Counted from the stretch's first letter, positions 1 through 9,439 are shown. The stretch is 64,000 bases of DNA from Paraglaciecola mesophila KMM 241 (GCF_000315015.1 NZ_BAEP01000018.1:1-64000); one strand, 5' to 3'. The notes: generated by a model from the sequence alone, not told the origin. Translations and numbers: made by a program.

Positions 1-1
1 A

Positions 2-553
2 ATGTTAGTTAACTATCTAACTAACCCTTTTAAACGCTTCATCACTGGCCATTGTGTAGCAAGCCCTAGCGTTGTTAGAGAATATCATCATGAATGGAAT
101 TTTATTACTGTATTGCGAAATCCTGTAGATCGATTTATTTCGGAATATATTTACAACAAGTTCAAAAAATCTGAATGGGCAAAAGTTGATTTAAGTATAG
201 AGGTTTACCTCAAATCATCTGTGGCTCATGCAAAAGGGGTAACAATCGCGAACTACTTTTCGGGCTTAAGTGTGAAAGAGTTAGATAATACTAAGGAGTC
301 TACTATTGTTGATCTGGTATTAGATAACTTAAATCATTTTAAAAGTGTTGGTTTTGTAGATGATATGGCAAATTGGAGTACAAGTTTGTCTGAAAAACTA
401 GGCGAAAAGATCAGTTTTTCTAACAAAAATACTAGTCCAAACTCGTCAGCATTTTTAGCTATAAAAAATGATCCAGCCCTACTTGATAAAATCAAAGAGC
501 TTTGTGCTTTAGATTTGAAAATTTATGATTTGGCAAAAATTAAGTTTGGCTAG
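2..553 (+). CDS. Sulfotransferase family protein, 5'-truncated by the window edge
   Basis: The 183 visible residues contain a segment near residues 34-48, FITVLRNPVDRFISEY, that matches the 3'-phosphate-binding (3'-PSB) signature of PAPS-dependent sulfotransferases such as the carbohydrate Sulfotransfer_2 group. The 5'-PSB P-loop that normally lies at the N-terminus is absent, so the real start is most likely left of base 1 and the ATG at base 2 is internal. The family transfers sulfate from PAPS to sugar hydroxyls. Beside a glycosyltransferase and a flippase it probably sulfates an exported polysaccharide; that substrate is inferred from context only. The gene is AT-rich and followed after 50 bases by the glycosyltransferase on the same strand. 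Confidence 0.75.
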   Translation: MLVNYLTNPFKRFITGHCVASPSVVREYHHEWNFITVLRNPVDRFISEYIYNKFKKSEWAKVDLSIEVYLKSSVAHAKGVTIANYFSGLSVKELDNTKESTIVDLVLDNLNHFKSVGFVDDMANWSTSLSEKLGEKISFSNKNTSPNSSAFLAIKNDPALLDKIKELCALDLKIYDLAKIKFG

Positions 554-603
554 GACTTAAAATCTAGGTTCTTGCTTCAAGGAAATTACATGGGCTTATT
601 GAC

Positions 604-1608
604 ATGAGTTATGATAGTCGAAAAGAGAAGGGCTCGTCAGTTTATTTTTATCCTTATTCTCACAATAATGATTTCATAAATATTAATCAGAAAGAAATTG
701 AAAGTTTAGGATTTAACATTACCCCGATTCGGCAGCTGTTTTCATTTGGGGCATGGCGCGCACGTAAGAATAGCGTGTTGATACTCAATTGGGTTGAAGA
801 TCAAATGTACCGCAGCGGTATTTCCTTGTTTCATGCATTAACGCTTTTCGTCTGGTTCTTTATCATTGCTCTGTTAGGAAAAGTGATGACAAATAACATT
901 ATTTGGGTTCGGCACAATTATGTTCCTCACAATGCCAAGGGTAATCTTTATTTACACGCTCTCATGTGCAAAATATTGAATATGCTAAGCACTAGGCAAA
1001 TTTGTCTAGAAACTTATTATGGTCAGCAGACTATCCCTCATCCACTTTATTTATCTGACGAACAGATTCAGTTTAAACTAGCAGAGATTGAGTTCGATGT
1101 GCACACCCGCCCTCGCTTTGCTTTTGTAGGCGCAATTAAATCGTACAAAGGGATCCATAAGGCGTTAGCTAGTTGGCCTAAGTGTCAGCCTATGTTAATT
1201 GCTGGTGCATGTGACGATATCGCCTACGCACAAAGACTTGAAGCAATTATTGAAGAGCGCGGGTTAGAAGTAGAATGCCGTTATGGCTATCTGAGTGATC
1301 ATGCACTCGAAGGCATTTTAAAATCTTATGACTTTATCGTCTTAGCCCACGAAGATAACCGAATGATTTCATCTGGCACTTTTTATCATGCCATTACGTT
1401 TGGCTGTAATTTACTTTGCTTACCCTCAAAGTTTACTTTAACTAAAGCCGCTGAACATGATTTCGTACATGTTTTAACGCCGAGCGAGTTTACTCCGGAT
1501 AATATTGAAAGATTGCCTTTAATCTCTAGAAAGCAGGTCATGCAAGAAGCTCTACGGCATTATTCTCGTGAAAAAATACGAAATGTATGGCGTACTATAC
1601 TCTCTTGA
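604..1608 (+). CDS. Glycosyltransferase-like protein of the polysaccharide block
   Basis: This 334-residue protein has a GT-B look. An N-terminal half carries a hydrophobic stretch (about residues 78-95, probably a membrane-associated helix). The C-terminal Rossmann-like half contains FAFVGAIKSYKGIHKAL near residue 172, the place where retaining GT4-type enzymes have their nucleotide-sugar loop, and an acidic HEDNRMISSGTF stretch near residue 249. I infer transfer of a sugar to a growing polysaccharide; donor and acceptor cannot be read from sequence. It follows the sulfotransferase and converges on the flippase. The ATG at 604 has no good ribosome-binding site. A five-codon frame at 590-607 with AAGGAA upstream overlaps it, so translational coupling is possible. 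Confidence 0.65.
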   Translation: MSYDSRKEKGSSVYFYPYSHNNDFININQKEIESLGFNITPIRQLFSFGAWRARKNSVLILNWVEDQMYRSGISLFHALTLFVWFFIIALLGKVMTNNIIWVRHNYVPHNAKGNLYLHALMCKILNMLSTRQICLETYYGQQTIPHPLYLSDEQIQFKLAEIEFDVHTRPRFAFVGAIKSYKGIHKALASWPKCQPMLIAGACDDIAYAQRLEAIIEERGLEVECRYGYLSDHALEGILKSYDFIVLAHEDNRMISSGTFYHAITFGCNLLCLPSKFTLTKAAEHDFVHVLTPSEFTPDNIERLPLISRKQVMQEALRHYSREKIRNVWRTILS

Positions 1609-1647
1609 AATAAAGGCTAGAGTGCGCCTAACCTCGCAATTTTCACT

Positions 1648-3096
1648 TTACTTTTTCGTTCTTTTTAAAGCCTTAAGCTCTTTGAGTGAGGTGTAAAAGA
1701 AGGGCCTGAATAACAGTAGAAGTACAGCTAAGTAACATACTCCCCCCAATATTACATACAGCGTTAAGTCTAATGGCAGTAAGCCAGTCTTAATGACCCT
1801 AAACTGCAGGGAACTATATACCACGGCAAACATAGTCAAAGCGCCTACAGTGCTAGGAAAAACGCTTTCAAGCGATTTTTTGAAGCTGATATTTACGAAT
1901 TTTTGGATAATACGATAGCGCATAGGTAAGGTGACAAAGGTTACTAACGTCACGGCGACAGCTATTGCGTAAATCCCAAAGAAGGCCGCTGCTATAGCCG
2001 CTGATACGTTGCCAATTAGCGTTATAACACCTAACAGAAATGCTGCTCGTGTTTGGGCCTGAGATATCATAATTGCTGGTAGAAACCAGCCAAGAATACT
2101 AGCGATAATAACAAATGACAAAATACTGATGAGCTCTGCACTGACTAACCATTTGTCGCCGAAGGTAAGTAGCACGGCTAACTCTGCAACCGCTGCGAAA
2201 CCTATGATAACAGGTAAAACAATGAACGACGATGTGCGTAATACACGGTAATAAGATTCAGCCACTTTATCATTACTGATACGCGAGAATGACGGTACCA
2301 TCATCTTGTTTAGCGGGCTGATTGTAAGAGAGGTCAGTGTAGTTTGGCCCCGTTGGGCGACTGATACAAACGCGAATGCTGCATTGCCTAAAACGAGAGC
2401 GACAACAAAATTCATGGTTTTCTCGGCGATAAATCGCATTAGTGCAATCCACATAAGGGGCAGGCCAAAATGTACTAGTTCTGTAATATGTACTCTATTT
2501 ATTGTTAGAGCTGGGCGAAAGCGAGTTGCTGTAATCAATAAGACACTATTTAGAGCTGATTGGAGTAATCTCCCCCATATGACGGACCACACGCCGAAAT
2601 CATTCAAAGCCAAGCTAACTGAAACAATACCACCTACGGTGACTGATATTAGTGTAATGGCTGATAACTGTTTGTTTTTAAAATCACGCTCTAGTTTTGC
2701 AGAGTTAACCAGCGAAACACCATTTAAAACAGGCACTAATGCTAGAAATAGTAAAACAGTGCCTGAGCCCGCTTGGTAATAATAATTGCTAAGTGGCGCA
2801 ATGACCAACGCAATGATGGTGCCGATAAGTGTTGATACTCCAAGTAAAAACCAGAAACAGGTTTTGGCAAACGTATCATCCCATTCGTTTTTTTGGATTA
2901 AGTTTTGGTTGATACCAAAACCTACAAAAAGATTACCGAGTTCCAAAATAAGGAAACTAAAGGCAATAAGGCCAAACTCTTCAACGCTCAGTAATCGAGC
3001 GAGCAACACGTAAACTAATAACGATATTAGCTGATTACCCATGTTGCTCATGGTATTCCAGAGGGTACCAATCATGGTTTTTTTTGCGTATGACAT
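1648..3096 (-). CDS. Wzx/WzxC-type polysaccharide flippase
   Basis: The 482 residues are almost entirely membrane segments (about 12-14 predicted by eye). The N-terminus, AKKTMIGTLWNTMSNMGNQ, is typical of the polysaccharide-synthesis exporter branch (MVF/MATE-like, WzxC group). Such proteins flip undecaprenyl-linked oligosaccharide units, or lipid-linked sugars, across the inner membrane. It lies on the opposite strand from the glycosyltransferase and sulfotransferase and converges with them at a 39-base gap. A terminator-like hairpin at 3258-3292 separates it from the PEP-CTERM gene upstream, so it probably has its own promoter between about 3100 and 3255. The family is confident; the exact substrate is not. 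Confidence 0.85.
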   Translation of the reverse strand: MSYAKKTMIGTLWNTMSNMGNQLISLLVYVLLARLLSVEEFGLIAFSFLILELGNLFVGFGINQNLIQKNEWDDTFAKTCFWFLLGVSTLIGTIIALVIAPLSNYYYQAGSGTVLLFLALVPVLNGVSLVNSAKLERDFKNKQLSAITLISVTVGGIVSVSLALNDFGVWSVIWGRLLQSALNSVLLITATRFRPALTINRVHITELVHFGLPLMWIALMRFIAEKTMNFVVALVLGNAAFAFVSVAQRGQTTLTSLTISPLNKMMVPSFSRISNDKVAESYYRVLRTSSFIVLPVIIGFAAVAELAVLLTFGDKWLVSAELISILSFVIIASILGWFLPAIMISQAQTRAAFLLGVITLIGNVSAAIAAAFFGIYAIAVAVTLVTFVTLPMRYRIIQKFVNISFKKSLESVFPSTVGALTMFAVVYSSLQFRVIKTGLLPLDLTLYVILGGVCYLAVLLLLFRPFFYTSLKELKALKRTKK

Positions 3097-3257
3097 ATTT
3101 TGGTCTTATTGGGGAGTGACTGAAAAACTGTATTTGAATTGTAACAACCTAAAGAGATTTAACGTCGAGAAATTTTCGTTTGATTCGATTAAGCCCTTCA
3201 AAAATGCATTAACTTTTTTCGCGCGTTAGTATTTGAAGATTTTCGTTACCAATATAG

Positions 3258-3292
3258 AAAATCCAGCTGAATTATACATTCAACTGGATTTT
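3258..3292 (-). terminator. Hairpin terminator of the PEP-CTERM gene
   Basis: Arms AAAATCCAG (3258-3266) and CTGGATTTT (3284-3292) pair perfectly, with an inner TGAA/TTCA pair. Read on the minus strand the right-hand side ends in a T-rich run. It lies about 50 bases after the stop of the PEP-CTERM gene and before the flippase start, where a Rho-independent terminator would be expected. Confidence 0.7.
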
Positions 3293-3339
3293 AGTCATTG
3301 TGTTTGTCTGCGCGCATAGATGATGCGCAAACAACAAGC

Positions 3340-3918
3340 TTACTGACGGCGCAATCTAAATACGGCCGCCGCAGCACCTAGCAGTACTAGCACTGTGCCT
3401 GGAGCCGGTACGTTAGTCGGTGCTGCAGGGTTAGCAGAAACGAACGTGAAGCGTACTGCATCGGCAATTATGTTTTGACCTGATGTAGAATTGCTATCAT
3501 CGATCATGACTGAAGCGCCACTAAGATCAAAGCTGTATTCGCCTAGGTCATTCCAAACCGTGCCATTGAGTAACTGATTGATAACCAAGCTAGCAGTGGA
3601 TGAACCAGAGTCAATGGTGACTGCGGCGTTATTTGCTCTTGTTGGGCCTGAGGTCCAAAGCATCTCTACTTTCCAGATACCAGCAACCCACTCACTGTCG
3701 CCTGTTGGATCCCACATACCGAAATCGCCTACTGAGTTGCGTGTATCAGCCATATAATTAGCGCCGAAATAACCTGGCTCGTAAGTACTAATGTTAAGAC
3801 CACTAGAGGTGAAACCAGCATCCGTGTTGTCGACTGTAATAACCGCAGCGTTAGCAGCAACAGAGGCTGTTAATAGCGCACATGTAGCTAAGCGGGTAAA
3901 TAAACTTCTTAATTCCAT
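3340..3918 (-). CDS. PEP-CTERM sorting-domain secreted protein
   Basis: This 192-residue protein has a signal peptide (cleavage likely after ANA near residue 24). It also has a C-terminal sorting tail: VPAPGTVLVLLGAAAAVFRLRRQ from about residue 169, i.e. a VPAP variant of the PEP motif, a hydrophobic helix and an Arg-rich end. Family knowledge: such proteins are processed by exosortase (EpsH/XrtA), which cleaves near the PEP motif, and they accompany exopolysaccharide loci. The middle part is Ser/Thr/Asn-rich and I do not recognise its fold. No exosortase gene is in the window, so it must lie elsewhere. A sigma-54-like promoter lies at 4021-4038 and a terminator follows the gene, so it is probably monocistronic. 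Confidence 0.85.
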   Translation of the reverse strand: MELRSLFTRLATCALLTASVAANAAVITVDNTDAGFTSSGLNISTYEPGYFGANYMADTRNSVGDFGMWDPTGDSEWVAGIWKVEMLWTSGPTRANNAAVTIDSGSSTASLVINQLLNGTVWNDLGEYSFDLSGASVMIDDSNSTSGQNIIADAVRFTFVSANPAAPTNVPAPGTVLVLLGAAAAVFRLRRQ

Positions 3919-4020
3919 ATTCTAGCGTTCCTACTAAATTAATTTATATTGTACAAAAATTAACTAACACAATGAGTTAGAGGGGGATGTATAAACCTAT
4001 CGTTTTATTGCAAAAATAAA

Positions 4021-4038
4021 TAGCAAAAATCAAGCCGA
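4021..4038 (-). promoter_or_regulatory. Candidate sigma-54 (RpoN) promoter of the PEP-CTERM gene
   Basis: On the minus strand the sequence reads TCGGCTTGATTTTTGCTA. This places GG and GC exactly 10 bases apart, as in the -24/-12 consensus TTGGCACG-N4-TTGCW, with a good -12 half (TTGCT) and an imperfect -24 half. It sits about 105 bases upstream of the PEP-CTERM start codon. PEP-CTERM genes in several bacteria are known to depend on RpoN with the PrsK/PrsR two-component system, which makes the match more credible than chance. Confidence 0.5.
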
Positions 4039-4137
4039 TATATTTTTATGTATTATTTTCAATGAGTTGAAAATATTATGTTGATGGGGTTTTTAATCTT
4101 GTAAATTATTCCGACACTTCATTGCTATTTAATGCTC

Positions 4138-4160
4138 TAAGCTCTATTTTCTAGAGCTTA
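4138..4160. terminator. Hairpin in the 3919-4369 gap
   Basis: TAAGCTCTA and TAGAGCTTA form a 9-bp perfect stem around a 5-base loop. It lies about 210 bases beyond the stop of the acyltransferase gene (minus strand). It could end that transcript, although the T-run is weak. Apart from this hairpin and the promoter at 4021-4038, I see nothing else in the AT-rich 3919-4369 gap. Confidence 0.35.
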
Positions 4161-4369
4161 ACCGGTTCTTTATATGAAAAAAGCGCAAGTTTACTATGGT
4201 AAATAAGTTTTTTAAGTAAGTTGTTTAGAATGACTGTTAACGCCAGATAAATATAGAAATGGATAATAAGTGGTTATCCCTAAATACTAGGCTAAGTGCG
4301 CTATTTCAGCGCATACCAGTGTTTGTGAATAATATTTGATAGGTTGGGTCGTAAAACGCCGTTTAGATA

Positions 4370-6307
4370 CTATTCGCTCGCTGTTTCTAAAACCGTGCGA
4401 CTTCCCTCAATAGCATTCAAAATCTCACCTTCAAGGTAATAACTGATGGTTTCGCCTGCTGACACTGAAATGTGGTGAGCGTCTTTGTACATAATTTTAC
4501 CGTCTTTGCTACCGCCGCATTTATCTTCTTCGCAGAAAAAACTGTCCAAGGCGATCATATTTTTACTGGGGTAGAGCATTTCTTCGAAACGTTTTAGCTT
4601 GGTAGCATATTCACTTCTGAGGACGTATTCCTGTTCATCATTCAAGCCCAGTTGTTGCCTGAAAAACGCCCTTGGGATATTGGTTTTTTGTTTGGGAATT
4701 TGCGGTACAAAAACATATTTCAAATGGTTTTGCTCAAAAAATGCGATGGTGCGTTGCAACGCTGCGTGCATTTCTTCGACTTGCGAAGATTCTGTTTCCA
4801 GTAATTCATATTCGATGTAATTGTCCCAGGCGCTCACATCTAAAATAAGGTCGTATTGATTGGTTTGCTCCAATAAATAGGATTGCATGTATTGGTTGTG
4901 TAAATGGCAATCATTGCTTCCTTTGCGCTTAGTATCTACTAGGCTGGGGCAGCCAGAGGTATTCATCGCATGGATAGTGAAACGATCAGAAAAGTTGTCT
5001 AGCGCTGACATTAATGCCGATGCGTGTGAGTCACCCCAAAGTAGAATAGAATATTCGGCATTAACCCCTTCTTTTAGCACGCACACCGAATATTGGCCTT
5101 TAAGTCTTTTTGTGTCGGTGCAAGTATCGCGAAAGGGTTCGCTGACTAAAGAGTTCGTATAAGCGGATATGCTGGGCTCAGAGATCGGCAACAAGCGATT
5201 GTTCGATTGTAGCGAGAAGAAGGAAACGCTTGCTATTAATATTGCAGCGAATCCACCTAAGGCCGTTTTACTGTATTTACTCTGATAGAAGGAGGGCTGT
5301 CTTAATGGTTGCTCAATAAATCGATAGGATAAATACGCCACTATGAACGTGAGTGCGAAATAAGCGCCCATGTAGGCCGGTGAGGTATTTTCAGTCAACC
5401 ATTCAAAGCACACCCATATTGGCCAGTGCCACAAATAAAGTGAATAGGACAGCAAGCCGGTAAATACCAAAGGTTTTGAGCACATCACTTTGTAAAGTAG
5501 GCCTTTAGTTCTGTTGTCAATCAGCATCAGTAGTGTGCCCATGACAGGTAGCACGGCGTAAAAACTAGGAAAGGCAAGCTTGCGATCGTATTGAATAGCG
5601 GCAATGGCTATCATTACCAGTCCTATTTCACGTAGGTACTTGAATTGGTTAAAGGCGTTCGGTTTGTGAGTTAAGTGTATGGCGAACAGAGCACCCAAGC
5701 CCATTTCGTAAAAGCGGGTAGGCAGCACATAGAAACTAACAAAGCTTAAACTATTAGGGGCGAACCAATAGGCTAAAAATAACGATACTGCGCAGGCTAC
5801 CCCGACTAGGCTGAGAACGGCACTTTTCTTTAATTTGAACAGCCCTAATAAAACCAGCGATAAAGGGAATAGAAAATAAAACTGCTCTTCAACGCTCAAA
5901 CTCCACGTGTGTAGCAGCGGCTGTAATTCTAAATTGGGGCTAAAGTAACTGGAGGTCTGCCAAAAATATAAGTTCGATGAAAACAGCAGTGAAGCCATGG
6001 CTGATTTAGCCAGGGTTTGGAATAAATTAGGTGGATAAATAAATGCAAAAACCAGCAAGGTCACCAGCGTCATGAATATACTGGCAGGTAGTAAGCGCCT
6101 TGCTCTTCTTTTATAAAAGTCGAGAAACGAGAAGTTGCCGGCCAGTATTTTGGGATAAATAATGGAGGTAATCAAAAAACCGCTGATGGCGAAGAAAATA
6201 TCTACGCCTATATAGCCACCGGGAAAAAGGTTAATTTTTGCGTGGAAAAGAATAACCAGTATGACCGCAACGGCGCGCAGGCCGTCTATATCCGCTCTGT
6301 ACTTCAT
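4370..6307 (-). CDS. OafA/YrhL-type acyltransferase with C-terminal SGNH domain
   Basis: With the ATG at 6307 the protein has 645 residues. It opens with MKYRADIDGLRAVAVILVIL, the classic Acyltransferase_3 signature (R-x-D-I-D-G-L-R-A). About ten membrane helices follow to about residue 365, and then a periplasmic SGNH-hydrolase-like domain with LLWGDSHASALM near residue 422 and the DxxH-type motif DAHHIS near residue 610. Family members O-acetylate lipopolysaccharide, exopolysaccharide or peptidoglycan, moving the acyl group across the membrane. In this neighbourhood an exopolysaccharide target is likely. A TTG 33 bases upstream is also in frame, but GGAG lies correctly spaced before 6307, so that start is preferred. 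Confidence 0.88.
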   Translation of the reverse strand: MKYRADIDGLRAVAVILVILFHAKINLFPGGYIGVDIFFAISGFLITSIIYPKILAGNFSFLDFYKRRARRLLPASIFMTLVTLLVFAFIYPPNLFQTLAKSAMASLLFSSNLYFWQTSSYFSPNLELQPLLHTWSLSVEEQFYFLFPLSLVLLGLFKLKKSAVLSLVGVACAVSLFLAYWFAPNSLSFVSFYVLPTRFYEMGLGALFAIHLTHKPNAFNQFKYLREIGLVMIAIAAIQYDRKLAFPSFYAVLPVMGTLLMLIDNRTKGLLYKVMCSKPLVFTGLLSYSLYLWHWPIWVCFEWLTENTSPAYMGAYFALTFIVAYLSYRFIEQPLRQPSFYQSKYSKTALGGFAAILIASVSFFSLQSNNRLLPISEPSISAYTNSLVSEPFRDTCTDTKRLKGQYSVCVLKEGVNAEYSILLWGDSHASALMSALDNFSDRFTIHAMNTSGCPSLVDTKRKGSNDCHLHNQYMQSYLLEQTNQYDLILDVSAWDNYIEYELLETESSQVEEMHAALQRTIAFFEQNHLKYVFVPQIPKQKTNIPRAFFRQQLGLNDEQEYVLRSEYATKLKRFEEMLYPSKNMIALDSFFCEEDKCGGSKDGKIMYKDAHHISVSAGETISYYLEGEILNAIEGSRTVLETASE

Positions 6308-6825
6308 CAGATATATGCTCCATAAATTGAGCGTACACAATGAAACGTAGGCTGAATATTTGATTGCTCACTGATTGGCAAAACACATTGTGCAATGAGG
6401 AAGTTTTTTGTGAGGTGGGTCATTACTACGTCCGTATAAAACACTACTGGCATCCCTTTTAGAAGATTGATCGACTACTTAATTAGGATCATTCCACTTC
6501 ATTTACTGGTGATAAAATAAACTTTACGAGCGCCTGTTGCAATACACAATCAGCACTTACTAATAGTTGCGGTAAGTAATTTTCCCGCAGGTCAACGTAG
6601 TATGGGAGCGCTTAATTACGGCGAGATCACAGAAATAGTTCCGAAAATTCCGAGTTAACAGATGCTTAGCGCAGGCAGAGCGAAACTGAAATATAGACTC
6701 GTGACTCGAATTTAGTTAACGTCAAAAAAATAAATTTTATCCCGCTTATGTCGATTGCATAAGATTGAGTGAAATGAAGATGTTTAACTGCATTTCATAT
6801 GGACTTGTACTTCTAAGGTGAAAGT
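6308..6825. other. Gene-free divergent promoter region
   Basis: This 518-base stretch separates the acyltransferase (minus) from the VanZ gene (plus), so promoters for both should lie here. The only structure I find is a short inverted repeat, CTTATG-N7-CATAAG, at 6745-6763, about 60 bases before the VanZ start, which could be an operator. No convincing ORF, riboswitch or sigma-54 site was found. Confidence 0.4.
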
Positions 6826-9279
6826 GTGCTGAGTCGAGACAGAGCGTTACTGCTAAAAATAACTCTGTGCTACGGGATATTCGTTATCTTTGGTAGCTGG
6901 GTGCCATTTAATGTTAATTCGCTGTCCTTTGGGGACGCAGTGAACGCGTTTATGGAATTGAATAAATTCGATTTCAGCATTGTTAATCGCTCTGATTGGT
7001 TCACTAATTTTCTGCTGTTTATGCCTTTGTCGTACTTGCTTTTTATTCTGAGCTCACGGCAAAGTTCAGCGCTGGCCCGTACCATTCAACTTATCTCTAT
7101 CTGTATTGTATTACTCAGCCTTTCAGTTGGTATTGAGTTTGTGCAGCTGTTTTTGAACGATAGGGTTTCATCGTTTAAAGATGTCTTCGCTCAATTCTTA
7201 GGTATGATCACCAGCTTCGTTTTATACTTTTTTACCCGCGATAAATTTACTTCCATGGTGCATGAGCTCAACCGTCATGGTGGAGACAACAAATGGATCA
7301 CCTATGCCAATGGCGCATTAACCGTATTGGTTATTTACAGTGTTATGCCACTGGATTTATCCATAAGCCCTGTGGAGCTGTTTAAAAAATGGCAAGAAGG
7401 GCGCATTACGTTACTTCCCTTTACCTCATTCGACTCAAGCATTAGCGAGTGGCTATTTGGCATTTTATCCGACATCTTTCTGTGGGGCTTTATCACTTGG
7501 CTTTATGTGAAGAGCGCCAAGTACACACCGAGTCAGATAGTAAAAAGGTGCCTCTTTTATGCCGTTGGCATTGAATTAGCACAGCTATTGGTACTCAGTC
7601 GATATACTGATTCGACCGATATCGTGACGGCGTTGATGGGTATTCTGCTTGCGCTTAAATTCTTCGCCAACTCAAATACAGGCCGCAGTAAAAACGGCGC
7701 GCAACAACCTTATGCCATTGCGACGAACATAGGACTCACGTCGTACACCCAAGAGCTGATCTTGTTCGCTTGGTGCATCATGTTGTTTGTTTTCGCTACC
7801 TATCCTTTTGAGTTGGTCGCAAATAAGCAAGCCGTACTTGGCAATTGGCACAACTTTTTCTCTGCGCCGCTTGAAACCTATTGGCGGGAAGGGCCTTTGC
7901 AGGCGGTCACGCAACTACTACGTAAGGTGCTGCTCGTTATACCCCTGGGCCTGTTGCTCGCGTCTATTTCGGCCAAGCACCAACTGAAAAAAGAGAGCCG
8001 TATACTATTTTGCCTACTTGCGGTGATGTTCCTGTTCGGCCTTGAGTTATTGCAGATAGTTATGGCCAATAAGGTAGCGGTCGCAACTGACGTCGTGTTA
8101 AATCTATTTGGCTTGTTCTTAGGTTGGAAGGTTTTTCAGATGCATTCAGGTAAACAAGGCATTGATAAACAAGACATAGCTGAACAAGACATTGATGAAT
8201 GTGCAAATAGCCCAGAGGGAGCGCCGATACTACAACAAGGAGCAGATTACGCGTCATCAAAAAACGGCAGTCTAGGAGAAAATAACACCCCAGTGAATAC
8301 CAGTGGCAGGTTTATCAAGTTTTATCCATTGGTTGTATTTGGGCTTATCTTTTTGGGGCTTATATTGATTCAGGGGGATCCTCGAACCCCCTATAATATA
8401 AAAGAGTTATTTGATTCTGATTGGGTTTGGCTAAGTGCGGCCATGATGTCATTGTCTTTTTTAGTAGCGTTGGGATTACCGGGCGTCGCACTTAATCTCG
8501 CCCTCAAGCTAGGCAAGACCTCAGCTTTGTGGTTATTTACAATGACGCTAGTGCATACCTTGCTTGTATTTAATCTATTTTACCTGAGCTTTCCCATTGA
8601 GAGCTTGCATGACATTTTGGGGTATCCCACATGGCGAGAGCAGTCACATTATCTCGAGTTATGTTATCGCTTTGTCGGATTTTACCTGCCTATTTCTGGC
8701 GCGTTTTTTATGGTCTACAGCTGGTTTATTACGACTCAATCCGTGGGGTTCAAAGCCAGTCGATTCGCATTTTCGTTACTCTATACGTGCCTAATGTTGC
8801 CTATTGCGTACTTGATAGTGGTGGTGCAAGCCGGTACAGACAATATTACTGAACTACTGCCAAACGATGGGTATTCCTTTAAGTTACTTAACCTTGTGGC
8901 TTATATCGTTCTACTGGTATGGGTTTCTACTTGGTGGGTTAAAAATAGCACTGCTACTCGGCCCTTAACGTTGCTGGTTTATATTACGCTCACCTTACTA
9001 TCTGCCCCGTTGGGCTTTTATCTGCTACAGCATGGTATGCAAGATGTCATTATTAAATATGGTAGGGTATTTTCTAGTTTGCAGTTTATTCTGAGCCCAT
9101 CTAGAGATAATTTATTAACCACAGATCAAATGTTTATTAGGTACACAATGTTGCATTTTATGCTGTTGGGGATGTTCTTTATCGCGGGGTTTTCTGCTCG
9201 GGCGTTTTCTTTTAGCACTAAACGTAATGAAGATAAGCATACCATTTTACAATCTCAGCGCACCACAGCGAGCTCTTAA
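6826..9279 (+). CDS. Large multi-VanZ-domain membrane protein
   Basis: This 817-residue integral membrane protein has three consecutive VanZ-like four-helix units: about residues 10-140, 155-285 and 305-445. Each has the typical ending in which a Glu-x-x-Gln helix (for example GIEFVQLFL, GIELAQLLV, GLELLQIVM) is followed by a short loop with D-x-x-x-N/A. A hydrophilic linker (about 446-490) with tandem KQDI/EQDI units leads to a further block of seven or so helices (about 492-800) that I do not recognise. VanZ proteins give low-level teicoplanin resistance in the vanA cluster and also occur in exopolysaccharide loci; the biochemical role is not established. The start is a GTG with AAGGTG just upstream. 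Confidence 0.75.
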   Translation: MLSRDRALLLKITLCYGIFVIFGSWVPFNVNSLSFGDAVNAFMELNKFDFSIVNRSDWFTNFLLFMPLSYLLFILSSRQSSALARTIQLISICIVLLSLSVGIEFVQLFLNDRVSSFKDVFAQFLGMITSFVLYFFTRDKFTSMVHELNRHGGDNKWITYANGALTVLVIYSVMPLDLSISPVELFKKWQEGRITLLPFTSFDSSISEWLFGILSDIFLWGFITWLYVKSAKYTPSQIVKRCLFYAVGIELAQLLVLSRYTDSTDIVTALMGILLALKFFANSNTGRSKNGAQQPYAIATNIGLTSYTQELILFAWCIMLFVFATYPFELVANKQAVLGNWHNFFSAPLETYWREGPLQAVTQLLRKVLLVIPLGLLLASISAKHQLKKESRILFCLLAVMFLFGLELLQIVMANKVAVATDVVLNLFGLFLGWKVFQMHSGKQGIDKQDIAEQDIDECANSPEGAPILQQGADYASSKNGSLGENNTPVNTSGRFIKFYPLVVFGLIFLGLILIQGDPRTPYNIKELFDSDWVWLSAAMMSLSFLVALGLPGVALNLALKLGKTSALWLFTMTLVHTLLVFNLFYLSFPIESLHDILGYPTWREQSHYLELCYRFVGFYLPISGAFFMVYSWFITTQSVGFKASRFAFSLLYTCLMLPIAYLIVVVQAGTDNITELLPNDGYSFKLLNLVAYIVLLVWVSTWWVKNSTATRPLTLLVYITLTLLSAPLGFYLLQHGMQDVIIKYGRVFSSLQFILSPSRDNLLTTDQMFIRYTMLHFMLLGMFFIAGFSARAFSFSTKRNEDKHTILQSQRTTASS

Positions 9280-9439
9280 AATAGCCGTTGTAATGTGCAC
9301 TGAGAAAATCGATACACCAGTGTTTTTACTGCACTGTTATTACTATTAGTACTATCAGCGCGGTATTAATCTCGCTAAGGTATTGCCAAGAATATATAAA
9401 AACAAACGAATAATCATATTCATGAGAAAAGGAGCGCAG

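Noticed and set aside
6376-6395. Sigma-54 promoter in the VanZ/acyltransferase gap
   Set aside because: GG and GC are 13 bases apart, where 10 are required.
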